64,000 bases of DNA. Origin: CAYZQH01 sp050300015. Lineage in GTDB: Bacteria > Pseudomonadota > Gammaproteobacteria > Pseudomonadales > Cellvibrionaceae. The notes below the pieces were generated by a model that did no database searches, was not told where the DNA came from, and saw only the letters and a list, made by a program, of their open reading frames with translations. How positions within the stretch are numbered: the stretch's first letter is position 1; the number at the start of each line of letters is the position of its first letter. Shown piece by piece: positions 17,304-27,462 of the stretch. Position numbers and translations under genes: made by a program. Location: the NCBI GenBank assembly GCA_050300015.1, contig JBNKWZ010000027.1, positions 340,122 through 404,121 of the forward strand. The letters are read 5' to 3'.

Positions 17304-18758
17304 TTACTCCCAGAACTTACGCTGCGGGTTGGTCCAGGGAGAAGAGCACATCACGCAATCATCCCCGTAGAAGTAATGTTTTGCACCCTGGTCGTTGTAT
17401 ATCCAATAGCGAATCCAAGCGATGAGGGCCGGTGTTTCCACGCCACCTTGCACACCGTTAATTGAACCCTGAATGTAATCATGCCTAGCGCCTTGCACCG
17501 TACCGAAAAAGGTTTGCACTTGTGAAGCATCGTAGCTTGGCGCCAACCAAGAACGGCCATCTCCCATCACATCACCTGTTCCGCCCAGCATGAGTACTGG
17601 CGAATGAAGGTCACCCTGGGCGCTGTGGCCATGAATGGCCACCACGGTGGCGATGGCCTCGTGGCCACCAATCTCAATAGAGGCTGTGGCACCCACGGAA
17701 TAGCCCATCGCAATACCTTTATCCACTGCGATATTGCCCTGATAAGGGCTGCCGGCAACGGAGTTCTGGGCAATGATCCAATCCAGTCCGCTTATCATGC
17801 GCTGACGATTCTCCGCATTGCCAGGACCACCAGTAATCTGGCGGCCAATCACCACAAAGCCGTGGGAAGCGATGCGCTCGATGAGATTACTCAATTGGGA
17901 GACCTGCATGTTGATGCCTGGCCCAAAGGTAATGGGCGCGTGTAAAAAGCCATTTTCACCCAGCGTCGCGGGGCGAGTAACGGTGTAAGCGCCTTCCGGC
18001 CCGGTATTGGTCTCGGTCACCGTCTGAAAGGGCCCCATTGCGGAATAATCGCTCACCGGTGGCAGTGGAGAGTCTGGCACCTCCGGTACAATAAATTCTC
18101 CACCATCATTGCTATAGATTGCAAAACCGGAGATGGTGGCATTCTCAATTTGAGAAACCACCTCAATGGTTAAGGTTTCATCCGCCACTAAAACTTCAGG
18201 CACAACCACATCAAAAGCCACGTCATGCCCCACTTGCGCATACAAGTCCACATTCTCGAGCACCGGCTGCCCCTCAACGGTCACACTGAACTGGCGTGCC
18301 CCTGACATGGTTTGATACATCTCCACAAAATGAAGTTTTACGCTATAACTCGCATTGGTCACCGGTACGTTATAAGTACTAGTGCCATATCGTTCACTTT
18401 GGTAAAGCGCGGCATCCGGGGTACCTGAAATCGGATCTGTTGTGGAATTGGTGGTCCCCCCTGACACAAACCGGTCGGTATTGTATTCAACACCTGCCAT
18501 GGTCACTGCCTGTCCACCGGCGTTGAGCGCATACACCAACGTGGCGTTACTGGGAATAACCCCAGAGCTGGAGCTGGAAGATGAGCTGCTGGATGACGAC
18601 GAGGAGGTAGAACTGCTGGATGAACTGCTGGAGCTACTTGTCGAGGAAGAACTGCTGGACGATGGCTCACCGCCCCCGCCACAATTACAAAGAAGCAGGG
18701 CCAAAAATACCCAGAAGGCAGAAATTGTCCATTTTGTGGCTCGCAATAAAGTCAGCAT
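17304..18758 (-). CDS. Malectin-like domain/polyesterase-type alpha/beta hydrolase lipoprotein
   Basis: Start at 18758 gives a 484-residue protein. Its N-terminus (MLTLLRATKW, then FWVFLALLLCNC) reads as a lipoprotein signal, although the lipobox is unusual and either of two cysteines could be modified. An upstream in-frame start at 18869 would bury the signal and is less likely. A polyserine linker is followed by a malectin-like domain (VYALNAGG, VKLHFVEMY, FSVTVEGQ), clearly related to that of the GH11 xylanase at 2602-4194. The catalytic part has GYSVGATAS with the nucleophile Ser, GGTGDVMGDG with an Asp, and GARHDY with a His. This layout resembles dienelactone-hydrolase/cutinase-like polyesterases. 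The C-terminus has a CVMC pair. A carbohydrate esterase role (for example feruloyl or acetyl) is plausible from context but not shown. Confidence 0.8.
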   Translation of the reverse strand: MLTLLRATKWTISAFWVFLALLLCNCGGGGEPSSSSSSSTSSSSSSSSSSTSSSSSSSSSSSSSSGVIPSNATLVYALNAGGQAVTMAGVEYNTDRFVSGGTTNSTTDPISGTPDAALYQSERYGTSTYNVPVTNASYSVKLHFVEMYQTMSGARQFSVTVEGQPVLENVDLYAQVGHDVAFDVVVPEVLVADETLTIEVVSQIENATISGFAIYSNDGGEFIVPEVPDSPLPPVSDYSAMGPFQTVTETNTGPEGAYTVTRPATLGENGFLHAPITFGPGINMQVSQLSNLIERIASHGFVVIGRQITGGPGNAENRQRMISGLDWIIAQNSVAGSPYQGNIAVDKGIAMGYSVGATASIEIGGHEAIATVVAIHGHSAQGDLHSPVLMLGGTGDVMGDGRSWLAPSYDASQVQTFFGTVQGARHDYIQGSINGVQGGVETPALIAWIRYWIYNDQGAKHYFYGDDCVMCSSPWTNPQRKFWE

Positions 18759-19310
18759 ATAACACCCGATTTGGTACAAAGTTATTGTTATGGAAAACGC
18801 TCGAAAAGCGGCGGTAATACGTCCCGCAAGACAGGGATTGTGCGTGCCAAGCACCAAGATCTGCCGCACTGATGTTGCACACCTTTACCTATGTTAAAGC
18901 GTGAGATGAGTGGCAAATTTGGCTCATCTGGGGCGCAGTTTGTACGATACTAATCCAAACAATCGGTCTTTTAGGTGATAGTGTTGGCAAATTGGCCCGA
19001 TGGGGCTTGGCTGAGCAGTCTAACCATTCGTCACGCGTGCAACGCAACCTCCTCAGCCACTCACCTCCACTTGCGAGGCTAAGGAATTGAGTCATTCACA
19101 ACCCGTCGGAGGCTGGCATAAAAACGCACCAGCGAGCACTGTTTCACACGCCAACTTTAATTGCGACGTGCTTTTTATGAGTAAGATCTTCAGATGATGA
19201 GAGCGTCTACCGCAATGCGTTACATTCAACCTAAACTGCATCACGATTTCTAACGTATAGAGCGGCTTGAATTTCCAGTAACCATTCGCGGCTTAAACGA
19301 TAGCACCCAC
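18759..19310. other. Intergenic region upstream of the malectin-like esterase
   Basis: About 550 bases with no supportable gene; it should contain the esterase promoter. A dispersed hairpin repeat begins at its right edge (19311). Confidence 0.4.
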
Positions 19311-19457
19311 CTATTAACCCGGCGATCTATTATGTCGGGTTAATGCGGTACAGGACGTGCCGCCATTGACCGGAAAGGCCAATGCAAGCCCTTAAAATAC
19401 AAGGAAATTCACACATTTCCGCCAGCATTTTATGGGCACGCAATTCAATAAATAGCG
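19311..19457 (-). repeat. Dispersed hairpin repeat, copy C
   Basis: Minus-strand orientation relative to copy E (61828-61970), with which it shares about 110 bases at roughly 75-80 percent identity. Shared blocks include TGTGAATTTCC and CAATGGCGGCA. On the plus strand it opens with CTATTAACCCGG. It contains the inverted repeat TTAACCCG/CGGGTTAA (19314-19343). The GGTACAGGACGTGCC hairpin is at 19347-19361. Confidence 0.75.
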
Positions 19458-19525
19458 GCGAGCACGGAAAAACGACATGCCACACACCAAAGGCTAAAGG
19501 CACGCCCATTGAACAAGGGCAAAGC

Positions 19526-21139
19526 CTAACTGTTGGGCCTGTAAGTGAAATAGTCAAAATCTGCAGGGAGACCCTGACCGCTCATATCCTGACAACACAT
19601 TCCCACAAAGGCACCTGTGAAATTAGCACCCTCGCCTTTCCCAGCTTCGTCGCTGATAAAGCTATAATCCAGTTCACAGTCAATTGGATGCCATGCCTCG
19701 CCGTCCTCTGACCAAAAAAATTGAAGCTTTTCGTACGCGACATCGGCCCGAAGGTGGACGCTAGTTGTGCCAAGTGCCACTCGCCGCGGCTCAATGGGAA
19801 ACTGTACCGCCAAAGTTGGATCACCGGTACAGCTCATGATACCCAAATGGCACCCAAGATCATCGTCAGTGGAAAGATACAAATAGTGAAATTTATGGGC
19901 GTTGTAATAACATACCAGGCCCGCCATCTGCTGAAAATTATTGGGCGCGAATGTCACTTGAGTGGTTGCGGTAAAGCTGAAGTGCTGTTGGCGTCGTGCG
20001 ATAAGCGCAGAAAGGTACAAGCTACCTAAAGATTCCCGGCCGTATAAGCGCAACTTCCCTGGGTTATCCGTCAGGCTCATGAACTCAGAGGGGTCAGCAA
20101 CACGCAGCCATTGAAACTCAATCGGCAATTGTGGTGAATCAAAAGTACAGTGACGCAAGCCATGGGTATCGGACACTTCAACCGCCATAGGTGCCGGCAC
20201 TGCTAACTGGCTAAGGGTGCCGCCTTGCGCTAGGGCAAACCAACCCTCTTCGGTCCTCACCAGTTTTTGAATGGCAGTCTCTCGTCCCATTGGGCAGCAT
20301 TTTTTACGACCACCGTGTAAGGACATCGGTCGACCGCACAAGTGCACCGCGTACCAATCCCCCTCAGGCGTTTGCACAATATCACCATGACCGGTGCGCT
20401 GCAGTAGATTATCGGGCGCATCTTTCGCGGTCACAAAGTGTGGAGCAGGGTCCACCTCGTATGGGCCGAGTAACTGCTTAGCGCGGGCAAAAGTCATGGC
20501 GTGTTCGTACCCCGTTCCGCCTTCCGCGGTCAGCAAATAATAGTCGCCGTCAATTCGATACAGGTGCGGCCCTTCGGTGAGGCCGCGAGCAGTACCTTTG
20601 AAAATATTATGAACAGGTCCGATGAGTTTTTGCTCACGCACCGAATATTCTTGCAATAAAATACCGCCGAAGCGATTGCGAGAATCCCGATGATCCCAAA
20701 CCATATTGATCAAATATTTGCGTCCATCATCGTCATGAAACAGTGAGGGATCGAACCCACTGCTGTTTAAATAAACCGGTTCAGACCAGTTGCCATCTAC
20801 TCTGTCGCAGGTTACCAAATAATTTGGGGCGTCTTTAAAGTTGCCATCAAAACGACGCACATTGGTGTAAATCAAATAAAAAAGGCCATCACAGTAGGTT
20901 AGGCAGGGCGCCCAAATGCCGCAGGAATCCGGGCAGCCCAGCATATCCAGCTGACTGCGGCGATTCAACGGGCGCGCCACCAAAGTCCAATTCACAAGGT
21001 CACGACTGTGGTGGATTTGCACCCCCGGAAACCACTCAAAGGTTGATGTGGCGATGTAATAATCATCGCCCACCCTACAAATGCTGGGGTCTGGGTTAAA
21101 GCCCGGTAATATTGGATTGGTGATTGTGGATGTTTTCAA
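19526..21139 (-). CDS. GH43 beta-xylosidase, cytoplasmic type
   Basis: A 537-residue enzyme with no signal peptide, so probably intracellular. It has the GH43 beta-xylosidase layout: NPILPGFNPDPSICR with the base Asp17, SGFDPSLFHDDDG with Asp130, and GLTEGPHLYRIDGDYYL with the acid Glu189, all in the five-bladed propeller (about 1-310). The beta-sandwich domain typical of XynB-type enzymes follows (about 330-537, FQQMAGLVCYYN). TSTFEWFPGVQIHHSRDL is characteristic of the subfamily that cleaves xylobiose and short xylo-oligosaccharides. It would finish degradation of products imported after GH11 and GH3 action. No transporter or xylose-catabolic gene is visible beside it. Confidence 0.92.
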   Translation of the reverse strand: MKTSTITNPILPGFNPDPSICRVGDDYYIATSTFEWFPGVQIHHSRDLVNWTLVARPLNRRSQLDMLGCPDSCGIWAPCLTYCDGLFYLIYTNVRRFDGNFKDAPNYLVTCDRVDGNWSEPVYLNSSGFDPSLFHDDDGRKYLINMVWDHRDSRNRFGGILLQEYSVREQKLIGPVHNIFKGTARGLTEGPHLYRIDGDYYLLTAEGGTGYEHAMTFARAKQLLGPYEVDPAPHFVTAKDAPDNLLQRTGHGDIVQTPEGDWYAVHLCGRPMSLHGGRKKCCPMGRETAIQKLVRTEEGWFALAQGGTLSQLAVPAPMAVEVSDTHGLRHCTFDSPQLPIEFQWLRVADPSEFMSLTDNPGKLRLYGRESLGSLYLSALIARRQQHFSFTATTQVTFAPNNFQQMAGLVCYYNAHKFHYLYLSTDDDLGCHLGIMSCTGDPTLAVQFPIEPRRVALGTTSVHLRADVAYEKLQFFWSEDGEAWHPIDCELDYSFISDEAGKGEGANFTGAFVGMCCQDMSGQGLPADFDYFTYRPNS

Positions 21140-22033
21140 AACCAGTGCCTCGCTTATTATTCGAATATTTTTGCATTAACCGCTGATTATATTACGTAAG
21201 GGCACCTCTAAAAATAGAAATTTTTCCGTGAGAGTCAGGAAGCACCGCGTGGAGCAGTCGCCGAGAACCGCAGTTTACACGGAGTAAATGAGGATTCGAG
21301 AATGAAGCTTACACCGCACTCGCGAAAAGAATGCCACATAGAAACCATTTTTCAAACATACTCATTCCTTCTGTATTGTACTCGACATCGGTTGACACGA
21401 ATTCCAAATTTAGCAAGCCGCCGCTTCTACGTGCTTACTGTATCGCGGCGGCGCTTCGCTTAATGAAACCGACCAGTTTTTTTCAGCAACTTTTTTGATT
21501 GGCACTAATTTCACATTAACTCATTGGCGTTACTTTTTACGGGTTTAGGGCGTTGCTACCTTATTGGCTGAACATCAATGGAAGCCCTTAAAACACAAGG
21601 TGGTTCACGCATCAGTGCCAATATTTTTTACACGTGCAGTAAAACCGATAGGAGATCTATTTTATTGCCGGGTTAATCGTGGTCGTTGCCGTCGGCACCT
21701 GAACAAGAAGGCGCTGGGATGGTTAGCGGCATTCACCACTCCAGCAATTAGTACGTTTTTCATACGCCCTCCCTACCTCATTTTATCTATCGTCAATGAA
21801 ATGTTAGGTATCTTCCTCAACCGCCACCCCCAAATCTGACCAACAAGACAAATTTTTAGTTTGCAATAAAACCATATACACACAACCGTTACTCGGCCAC
21901 GTCATGGCTCTAATTCTCCAAAGCATAATCGCCCGCTTGCACATTTGTGATCTTACGTTAATATGCAAATTTGTATGATAAAAATAAGCTCGATTACCGA
22001 GCATACCTATCTTTTTGGAGAGGATTGGAAAAC
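21140..22033. other. Intergenic region between GH43 and GH31 genes
   Basis: Divergent control region of about 890 bases without a supportable gene. GGGCACCTCTAAAAA at about 21200-21215 resembles the ends of some insertion-sequence remnants, followed by about 150 bases with no coding frame; no matching opposite end was found. A dispersed hairpin repeat copy lies at 21550-21677. The GH31 promoter should be within the last 150 bases. Confidence 0.35.
21550..21677 (-). repeat. Dispersed hairpin repeat, copy D (diverged)
   Basis: On the minus strand it starts ATTAACCCGGC, then has an imperfect AT-rich hairpin, then GCACGTG and CCTTGTGTTTTAAGGGCTT. The last block matches copy C closely (CCTTGTATTTTAAGGGCTT). 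The 3' hairpin seen in copies C, E and F has decayed here. Confidence 0.6.
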
Positions 22034-24934
22034 ATGATGAGGTTTATCGGGATATTACTCGTGGTGCTGTGCTGCGGTTGCCATGTGAGTCAACAGCTGT
22101 CATCGCATCCTACAGCATTGGATGCCAATGGCCACATCATAGGCGTTGTGGACAATAAAACCGAAGCGTTTGCATATCAACGCCTGACGAACGGTTTGCA
22201 ATTTCAATTAGGCAACACCACTAAAACCTTGATTTTTTACGGCCCTCAAACCGTTCGGGTGAATACGCATCTTGGTCGTAACTACTGGCAAAACCCTAGC
22301 ATTGTCGTAACAGCCAAACCTCAGGTGGTACCCTTTCAAATTGAGTCGTCGCCCGAAACACTCACACTCAAAGCCGCGCAATTGCACATTCAAGTGAATA
22401 CAACGAGTGGCGCGGTAACGTTTAAAGACCCCAACGATCGCACCATTGTGGAAGAAACTCGTAACCAGCCACAAACCCTGAAACCTGTGAACATTGCCGG
22501 TGCACCCACCTATGAAGTACAAAACACATTTCGTCTTAAACCAGACGAGGCCATTTATGGTTTTGGGTTTATTAATGAGGGTGAACTTAACCGCCGTGGG
22601 CAGAATATTTTATTGGTACAAACCAACGTGGGCATCGTTATACCCGTGATGGTTTCCAGTGAGCGCTACGGCATATTGTGGGACACCCACGCCATGATGC
22701 GCTTTAGCGATACCGAAGCAGGCGCCAGCCTTTGGGCGGAGAGCGCCCCTGGTGGGGTGGACTATTACTTTATGGGCGGCTCGTCGGCAGACGACGTAAT
22801 TAGTGCCTATCGCGGCCTCACCGGGGATGCGCCCATGTACCCCAAAAAGGCTTTTGGTCTATTTATGAGTAAGGAGCGCTACCCAACACAGGCGCGCTTG
22901 TTAGAAGTAGCCAAAACGTTTCGCCAAGAGCGCTTCCCGCTCGATTACATTGTGCAAGATTGGCAGTACTGGGGCAGCGATACGGATGGGACATGGAGTG
23001 GAATGATTTGGGATGAGACACGCTTCCCTGAGCCTAAAGCAATGACAGATGCTTTACATGACATGAACTTAAAGCTGATGGTGTCTATTTGGCCCTCGGT
23101 AGGCAATGATACGGCTTTGGCCCATGAGCTAGACGCGCACGGGCTGCGATTCGAGCCGCTGCACTGGATTTCTAAAAAGGCCCGCATTTACGATGCTTTT
23201 AGTGAGCAAGGCCGCGAAATCTATTTCAAGCACGTTCAATCTGGGTTACTCGACAATGGCGTGGATGCTCTGTGGATGGACGGCACCGAAGTTGAAGTGG
23301 GAACCGCCTGTTGGGACCCTTTAGAGGTGGCGCGCGACATCAAAGGTTTGGGCAACAATGCTATGGGTGATTTTTCACGATACCTCAATGCCTATTCCTT
23401 GATGACCACACAGGGTGCCTATGAAGGTCAGCGCGCCAACAGTGATAAACGCGTATTTACACTGACTCGCTCGGGCTGGGCTGGCGCGCAACGCACGGCC
23501 GCGGCCTCCTGGTCTGGGGATATATTTGCCTCGTGGGAGACTTTCCGTGAACAAATCAGTGGAGGCTTAAGTGTGACCATCACTGGCAACCCTTATTGGA
23601 CACAAGACATTGGCGGTTTTTTTGTTACCGAATTCCCCGGTGGCGAGCAAAACCCGGAATACCGCGAGCTGTTTGCCCGCTGGTTTCAGTTTGGTGCTTT
23701 CAACCCCATTATGCGCGTTCACGGTACCAGTATTGAGCGCGAGCCCTACCTATTCAAAACACTGGACCCTCAGGTGTACCAGTCGTTATTGGCCACCGTG
23801 AATTTACGTTATCGTTTACTGCCCTATATTTACAGCCAAAGCTGGCAGGTCACTCACAACCGTTCTACCTTAATGCGCCCCCTCGTGATGGACTTTCCCG
23901 CAGATGTTCGTGCGCGCAATATTAACGATGCGTTTATGTTTGGACCTTCAATTTTGGTACACCCAGTTACGCGCCCCATGTATCGCGTGCCAAAACCCGA
24001 GCCAACCACCATTGATGAGCACCACTTGCGCACCCCCAAGGGCCAACCGGGTTTGGCCGGGCAGTACTTTGAAGGCATTGCGTTTGACACACCCAAAGGG
24101 CACGTGATCGACCTCGAACTCGATCACGACTGGCCGGGCCCACCACTGGCAGAAATGCCAGCAGGACTTAACGGCACGTCCAATTTCTCCGCCCGCTGGC
24201 AAGGGACTTTGCTTGCACCGGAAAGTGGCGAATACGAAATTGGTCTTGAAGGGGACGACGGCTTTCGCCTAATACTCAATGGTGAAACCCACATTAACGA
24301 ATGGATTCAATCTGCACCGCGTTACCGTGGCACCAAAGTGTCATTAAAAGCGGGGGAGTCCGTGCCCATCGTTGTGGAATTTTTTCAGGCCGGGGGCGGC
24401 CGAAAACTTCGTCTGTCTTGGCGCACGCCCAGTGATATTGCAGCCCTAGCCACAACCAAGCCAGAAATCGATTTGAGCATGACCACCTGGCTGCCCGAGG
24501 GTACCGACTGGTATAACTTCCACACAAACAAGCGCCTCAAGGGTGGACAAGCCATCACCCAGCAAGTCCCCATGGATACCCTGCCATTATTTGTGAAAGC
24601 CGGGTCCATTGTGCCACTTGGGCCCAAACAACAATACGCCACCGAAAAACCCGAAGCCCCCTATGACGTGATGGTTTATCCGGGTGCTGATGGGCAATTC
24701 ACGCTTTATGAAGACGACAATGAGACCTACCGTTATGAACAGGGCGAATACGCCACCATTGATATCACCTGGAAAGATGCCACCCGCACGCTTTCCATTG
24801 GCGCGCGACATGGTGACTACCCAACCCTTATGAAAAACCGAACGCTGAACATCAAAGTGATATCGGACAACGGTGAACCCGCCTCAACCCGACAAATACT
24901 TTATGATGGCAAGCAACAGACATTAAATTTTTAA
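22034..24934 (+). CDS. GH31 alpha-xylosidase lipoprotein with PA14 domain
   Basis: The start at 22034 follows GGAGAGG by ten bases and begins a lipoprotein signal (ILLVVLCCGC, Cys16), giving 966 residues. The GH31 barrel has the nucleophile Asp in DALWMDGTEVE and the acid/base Asp in AASWSGDIFASW. Before it come the GFGFINEGELNRRGQN segment of the N-terminal domain and YIVQDWQYWGS. A PA14 domain is inserted near GQYFEGIAFDTP to LRLSWRTP, and the final beta-domain follows (YEDDNETYRYEQGEYATI). This architecture matches Cellvibrio-type Xyl31 alpha-xylosidases, which release xylose from xyloglucan oligosaccharides; alpha-glucosidases of the same family are the alternative. Together with the GH3-PA14 lipoprotein it suggests surface-bound or periplasmic trimming of branched oligosaccharides. 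Confidence 0.92.
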   Translation: MMRFIGILLVVLCCGCHVSQQLSSHPTALDANGHIIGVVDNKTEAFAYQRLTNGLQFQLGNTTKTLIFYGPQTVRVNTHLGRNYWQNPSIVVTAKPQVVPFQIESSPETLTLKAAQLHIQVNTTSGAVTFKDPNDRTIVEETRNQPQTLKPVNIAGAPTYEVQNTFRLKPDEAIYGFGFINEGELNRRGQNILLVQTNVGIVIPVMVSSERYGILWDTHAMMRFSDTEAGASLWAESAPGGVDYYFMGGSSADDVISAYRGLTGDAPMYPKKAFGLFMSKERYPTQARLLEVAKTFRQERFPLDYIVQDWQYWGSDTDGTWSGMIWDETRFPEPKAMTDALHDMNLKLMVSIWPSVGNDTALAHELDAHGLRFEPLHWISKKARIYDAFSEQGREIYFKHVQSGLLDNGVDALWMDGTEVEVGTACWDPLEVARDIKGLGNNAMGDFSRYLNAYSLMTTQGAYEGQRANSDKRVFTLTRSGWAGAQRTAAASWSGDIFASWETFREQISGGLSVTITGNPYWTQDIGGFFVTEFPGGEQNPEYRELFARWFQFGAFNPIMRVHGTSIEREPYLFKTLDPQVYQSLLATVNLRYRLLPYIYSQSWQVTHNRSTLMRPLVMDFPADVRARNINDAFMFGPSILVHPVTRPMYRVPKPEPTTIDEHHLRTPKGQPGLAGQYFEGIAFDTPKGHVIDLELDHDWPGPPLAEMPAGLNGTSNFSARWQGTLLAPESGEYEIGLEGDDGFRLILNGETHINEWIQSAPRYRGTKVSLKAGESVPIVVEFFQAGGGRKLRLSWRTPSDIAALATTKPEIDLSMTTWLPEGTDWYNFHTNKRLKGGQAITQQVPMDTLPLFVKAGSIVPLGPKQQYATEKPEAPYDVMVYPGADGQFTLYEDDNETYRYEQGEYATIDITWKDATRTLSIGARHGDYPTLMKNRTLNIKVISDNGEPASTRQILYDGKQQTLNF

Positions 24935-25150
24935 AGACCAGACTATAAGCCCCCAAACAGAGGCTTTGCACACAATAGACCCAACCAACCTCATTGGGCG
25001 GTTATTACGCTTATCGAAGCCGATGAAAAACTTCACAGTTTGGTTCGGCTTTTGCGTAAAAAATTCACGGGCGTCGGCATAATTGCAACCGACGACAACG
25101 GCTTACGCTGAACATTAACGAATTAGGATCAAAGCGTTAAGGAGGTCTCC

Positions 25151-26164
25151 ATGAAGGCTGTTGGCTACCAAACCGCTGGCACCATTGATCGCGAAGACGC
25201 CCTGCAAGACCTTACACTTCCCATGCCTGTGGCAACCGGTCGCGACCTTCTCATCAAGGTATCGGCCGTATCGGTCAACCCCGTGGATACCAAGGTGCGC
25301 CGCAACCAACAACCTGAGCCCGCCAACCCGCGCATTCTCGGATATGATGCCTCAGGCGTGGTGGCGGCCGTAGGTCCTGAGGTGCAACACTTTAAACCAG
25401 GTGACCCGGTTTATTATGCCGGTGTGATCAATCGCCCGGGTACCAACAGTGAGTTTCATTTGGTGGATGAGCGCATTGTCAGCCGCAAACCGGCGAGCTT
25501 AACCCATGCGGAGGCTGCCGCCTTACCTCTAACCGCTATCACCGCCTGGGAAATGCTGTTTGATCGGTTGAACGTAAAACATCCTACAGCACAAGGCGGT
25601 AAAACCATTTTGATTATTGGCGGTGCAGGCGGCGTTGGCTCCATTGCGCTGCAACTAGTGCGCGCACTTACAGACTTAACTGTTGTGGCCACCGCATCGC
25701 GCCCTGAAACACAAGATTGGGTCAAAACTTGTGGTGCGCACCATGTGCTGGATCACCGACAAGCCTTGGCCCCACAATTCCAAGCACTTGGGCTTGGCGC
25801 TCCTGGGTTTGTATTCTCCACCACGCAAACGAATCAACACTACCAAGACATTGTTGAACTCATCGCGCCGCAGGGGCGTTTTGGGCTTATTGATGATCCA
25901 GGCGATCTCAGCATTATGCCCTTAAAACTCAAGGCCCTATCATTGCATTGGGAGTTGATGTTTACGCGCCCACTGTTCGACACACCGGATATGGCGGCGC
26001 AAGGGCAATTGTTAAGCCAGGTAGCCGCCTTGGTGGACGCGAAACGCATTCGTTCAACTGTCACTGAAGTGGCGGGCAACATCAACGCCACAAATCTCAA
26101 ACGAGTGCATAAACGCATTGAGGGTGGGACGGCAAGGGGTAAAATCGTGCTAGAGGGATTTTAA
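25151..26164 (+). CDS. Zinc-independent MDR alcohol dehydrogenase / quinone oxidoreductase family protein
   Basis: Cytoplasmic oxidoreductase of 337 residues with a textbook AAGGAGG site. The medium-chain dehydrogenase fold is clear: VSVNPVDTKVRR and ILGYDASGVVAAVG in the GroES-like half, then IIGGAGGVGSIALQL, the NADPH-binding AxxGxxG-type loop. The final IEGGTARGKIVLEG is the classic end of the ZADH/quinone-oxidoreductase family. Structural zinc cysteines are absent. The likely reaction is NADPH-dependent reduction of quinones or enones. It stands alone, 216 bases after GH31. Confidence 0.9.
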   Translation: MKAVGYQTAGTIDREDALQDLTLPMPVATGRDLLIKVSAVSVNPVDTKVRRNQQPEPANPRILGYDASGVVAAVGPEVQHFKPGDPVYYAGVINRPGTNSEFHLVDERIVSRKPASLTHAEAAALPLTAITAWEMLFDRLNVKHPTAQGGKTILIIGGAGGVGSIALQLVRALTDLTVVATASRPETQDWVKTCGAHHVLDHRQALAPQFQALGLGAPGFVFSTTQTNQHYQDIVELIAPQGRFGLIDDPGDLSIMPLKLKALSLHWELMFTRPLFDTPDMAAQGQLLSQVAALVDAKRIRSTVTEVAGNINATNLKRVHKRIEGGTARGKIVLEGF

Positions 26165-26713
26165 GGTTAGTTTCTCAAACCCTTTATTTCTAATCAGCGC
26201 ATTTTGGTTATTCTAAGTCGAGTTTATTCACCTCACTTTCCTGTTTGGCGTCCCCAAAACCAGAATAATCTATTTGAAAGCGTACGCGCGGAGAATCTCC
26301 ATGTATCGGTACGCGGTCTAAACCTAGCGCACCCCAGTGCACTTCCACACCCACATCATTTTGATGCCCAATTAATCGCCATAAAGATAAATAGCATCCG
26401 CACAATATTATCGCTATTTCATAATTGGTGAATAGTCAGCGCCCAATACCCACCTCAGTAATCGCTCCCCGAAGTTGATTAGGCAATGGTTAGGCTCACA
26501 ATGCGCGCACGGATATTGAATCAAGTGCATATCACTGCACTTTAGGCCAACTTGGTGATTCACATCAACACAGTGATTTAGTCGCCAAAATTATGTGAAT
26601 ATTTCACAGGATGAAAACTCTAGCCCCATTACAATCACTGCTCGCTTCGAGCAAGAATGATCGACGCGAAAATGCTTTATCCTCTGCCATTTAAAGAAAA
26701 GGAGTTTCACAGC
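26165..26713. other. Intergenic region
   Basis: About 550 bases without a convincing gene. Short frames on both strands lack ribosome sites. The segment before 26714 should contain the promoter of the exported pair that follows. Confidence 0.4.
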
Positions 26714-27430
26714 ATGTTATCGATTATTAATTTTCATTTACCTATTCAAAAACCCCTTAAGAGTTCAGCCCATCTGAAAGGCCTTATTTTGTGCGCTGCC
26801 TTGGTAAGTTTTGCACCAGACACTCAGGCCATGGGCACCGAAACACACTTTGACTTGGTTCCATTCAAAGCGATTTACAACAGCTACTATATCCCCGACA
26901 TCACACTCAACCTTACCACTCCGAGCATTAAACAAATTAGTGTGGTAAGCATCATTGAACAGGGTGATCGAATTTTGGATGAAGCCATTGTGGTGCGGGG
27001 CTATGAAGTGGATGCCAAATCCCTCTCGCAAGCAAAGATCACATCCCAAAAACTGGACGCCAAGTCGCAAGGTGTGCAAATTAAATTTCCCTCGCCACAC
27101 GAGAAGCCATTGGAGAAAGGCGTTTATGCACAGCGCGTTGAAGTGACGGTTTGGCATGCAGAACTTGACGTCCCCGTAGTTCAATCTACCGCTCGTTTTT
27201 TTCATGTCACTGAAGATGGCATGCGTGAAATTGACTCCACCACTTACTCGAATGTAATAGAGCCATTGCACACTATCACTGATGAAAACGGCAACAAGGA
27301 AGCCGTGTACTACGGCAGCCCCATAACAAAAACCGTGAAATTACCCGAACGCTTAGTCTTCGACCGGCAAGAAACACCTGAAAAATTCGAACCCGGATAC
27401 TCAGATTTTTCTGAAACTCAAGAACCGTAA
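26714..27430 (+). CDS. Exported protein of unknown function, partner of the following zincin
   Basis: The start at 26714 is supported by AAGGAG nine bases upstream. It gives 238 residues with a signal peptide (LKGLILCAALVSFAPDTQA). The mature part is rich in beta-strand (TLNLTTPSIKQISVVSII, VEVTVWHAELDVPVVQSTARFF) and has no cysteines after the signal. It may be one or two immunoglobulin-like or protease-propeptide-like domains. It does not match a family I know. The zincin gene follows after 32 bases on the same strand, so the two are probably one operon, and this protein could be its inhibitor, chaperone or partner. Confidence 0.75.
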   Translation: MLSIINFHLPIQKPLKSSAHLKGLILCAALVSFAPDTQAMGTETHFDLVPFKAIYNSYYIPDITLNLTTPSIKQISVVSIIEQGDRILDEAIVVRGYEVDAKSLSQAKITSQKLDAKSQGVQIKFPSPHEKPLEKGVYAQRVEVTVWHAELDVPVVQSTARFFHVTEDGMREIDSTTYSNVIEPLHTITDENGNKEAVYYGSPITKTVKLPERLVFDRQETPEKFEPGYSDFSETQEP

Positions 27431-27462
27431 ATGGGAATTTGACACTTCAAAAGGAATAGATT

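Noticed and set aside
21200..21350. GGGCACCTCTAAAAA end and following bases as an insertion-sequence remnant
   Set aside because: Only one end is visible, there is no transposase frame and no target duplication; kept as a remark only.
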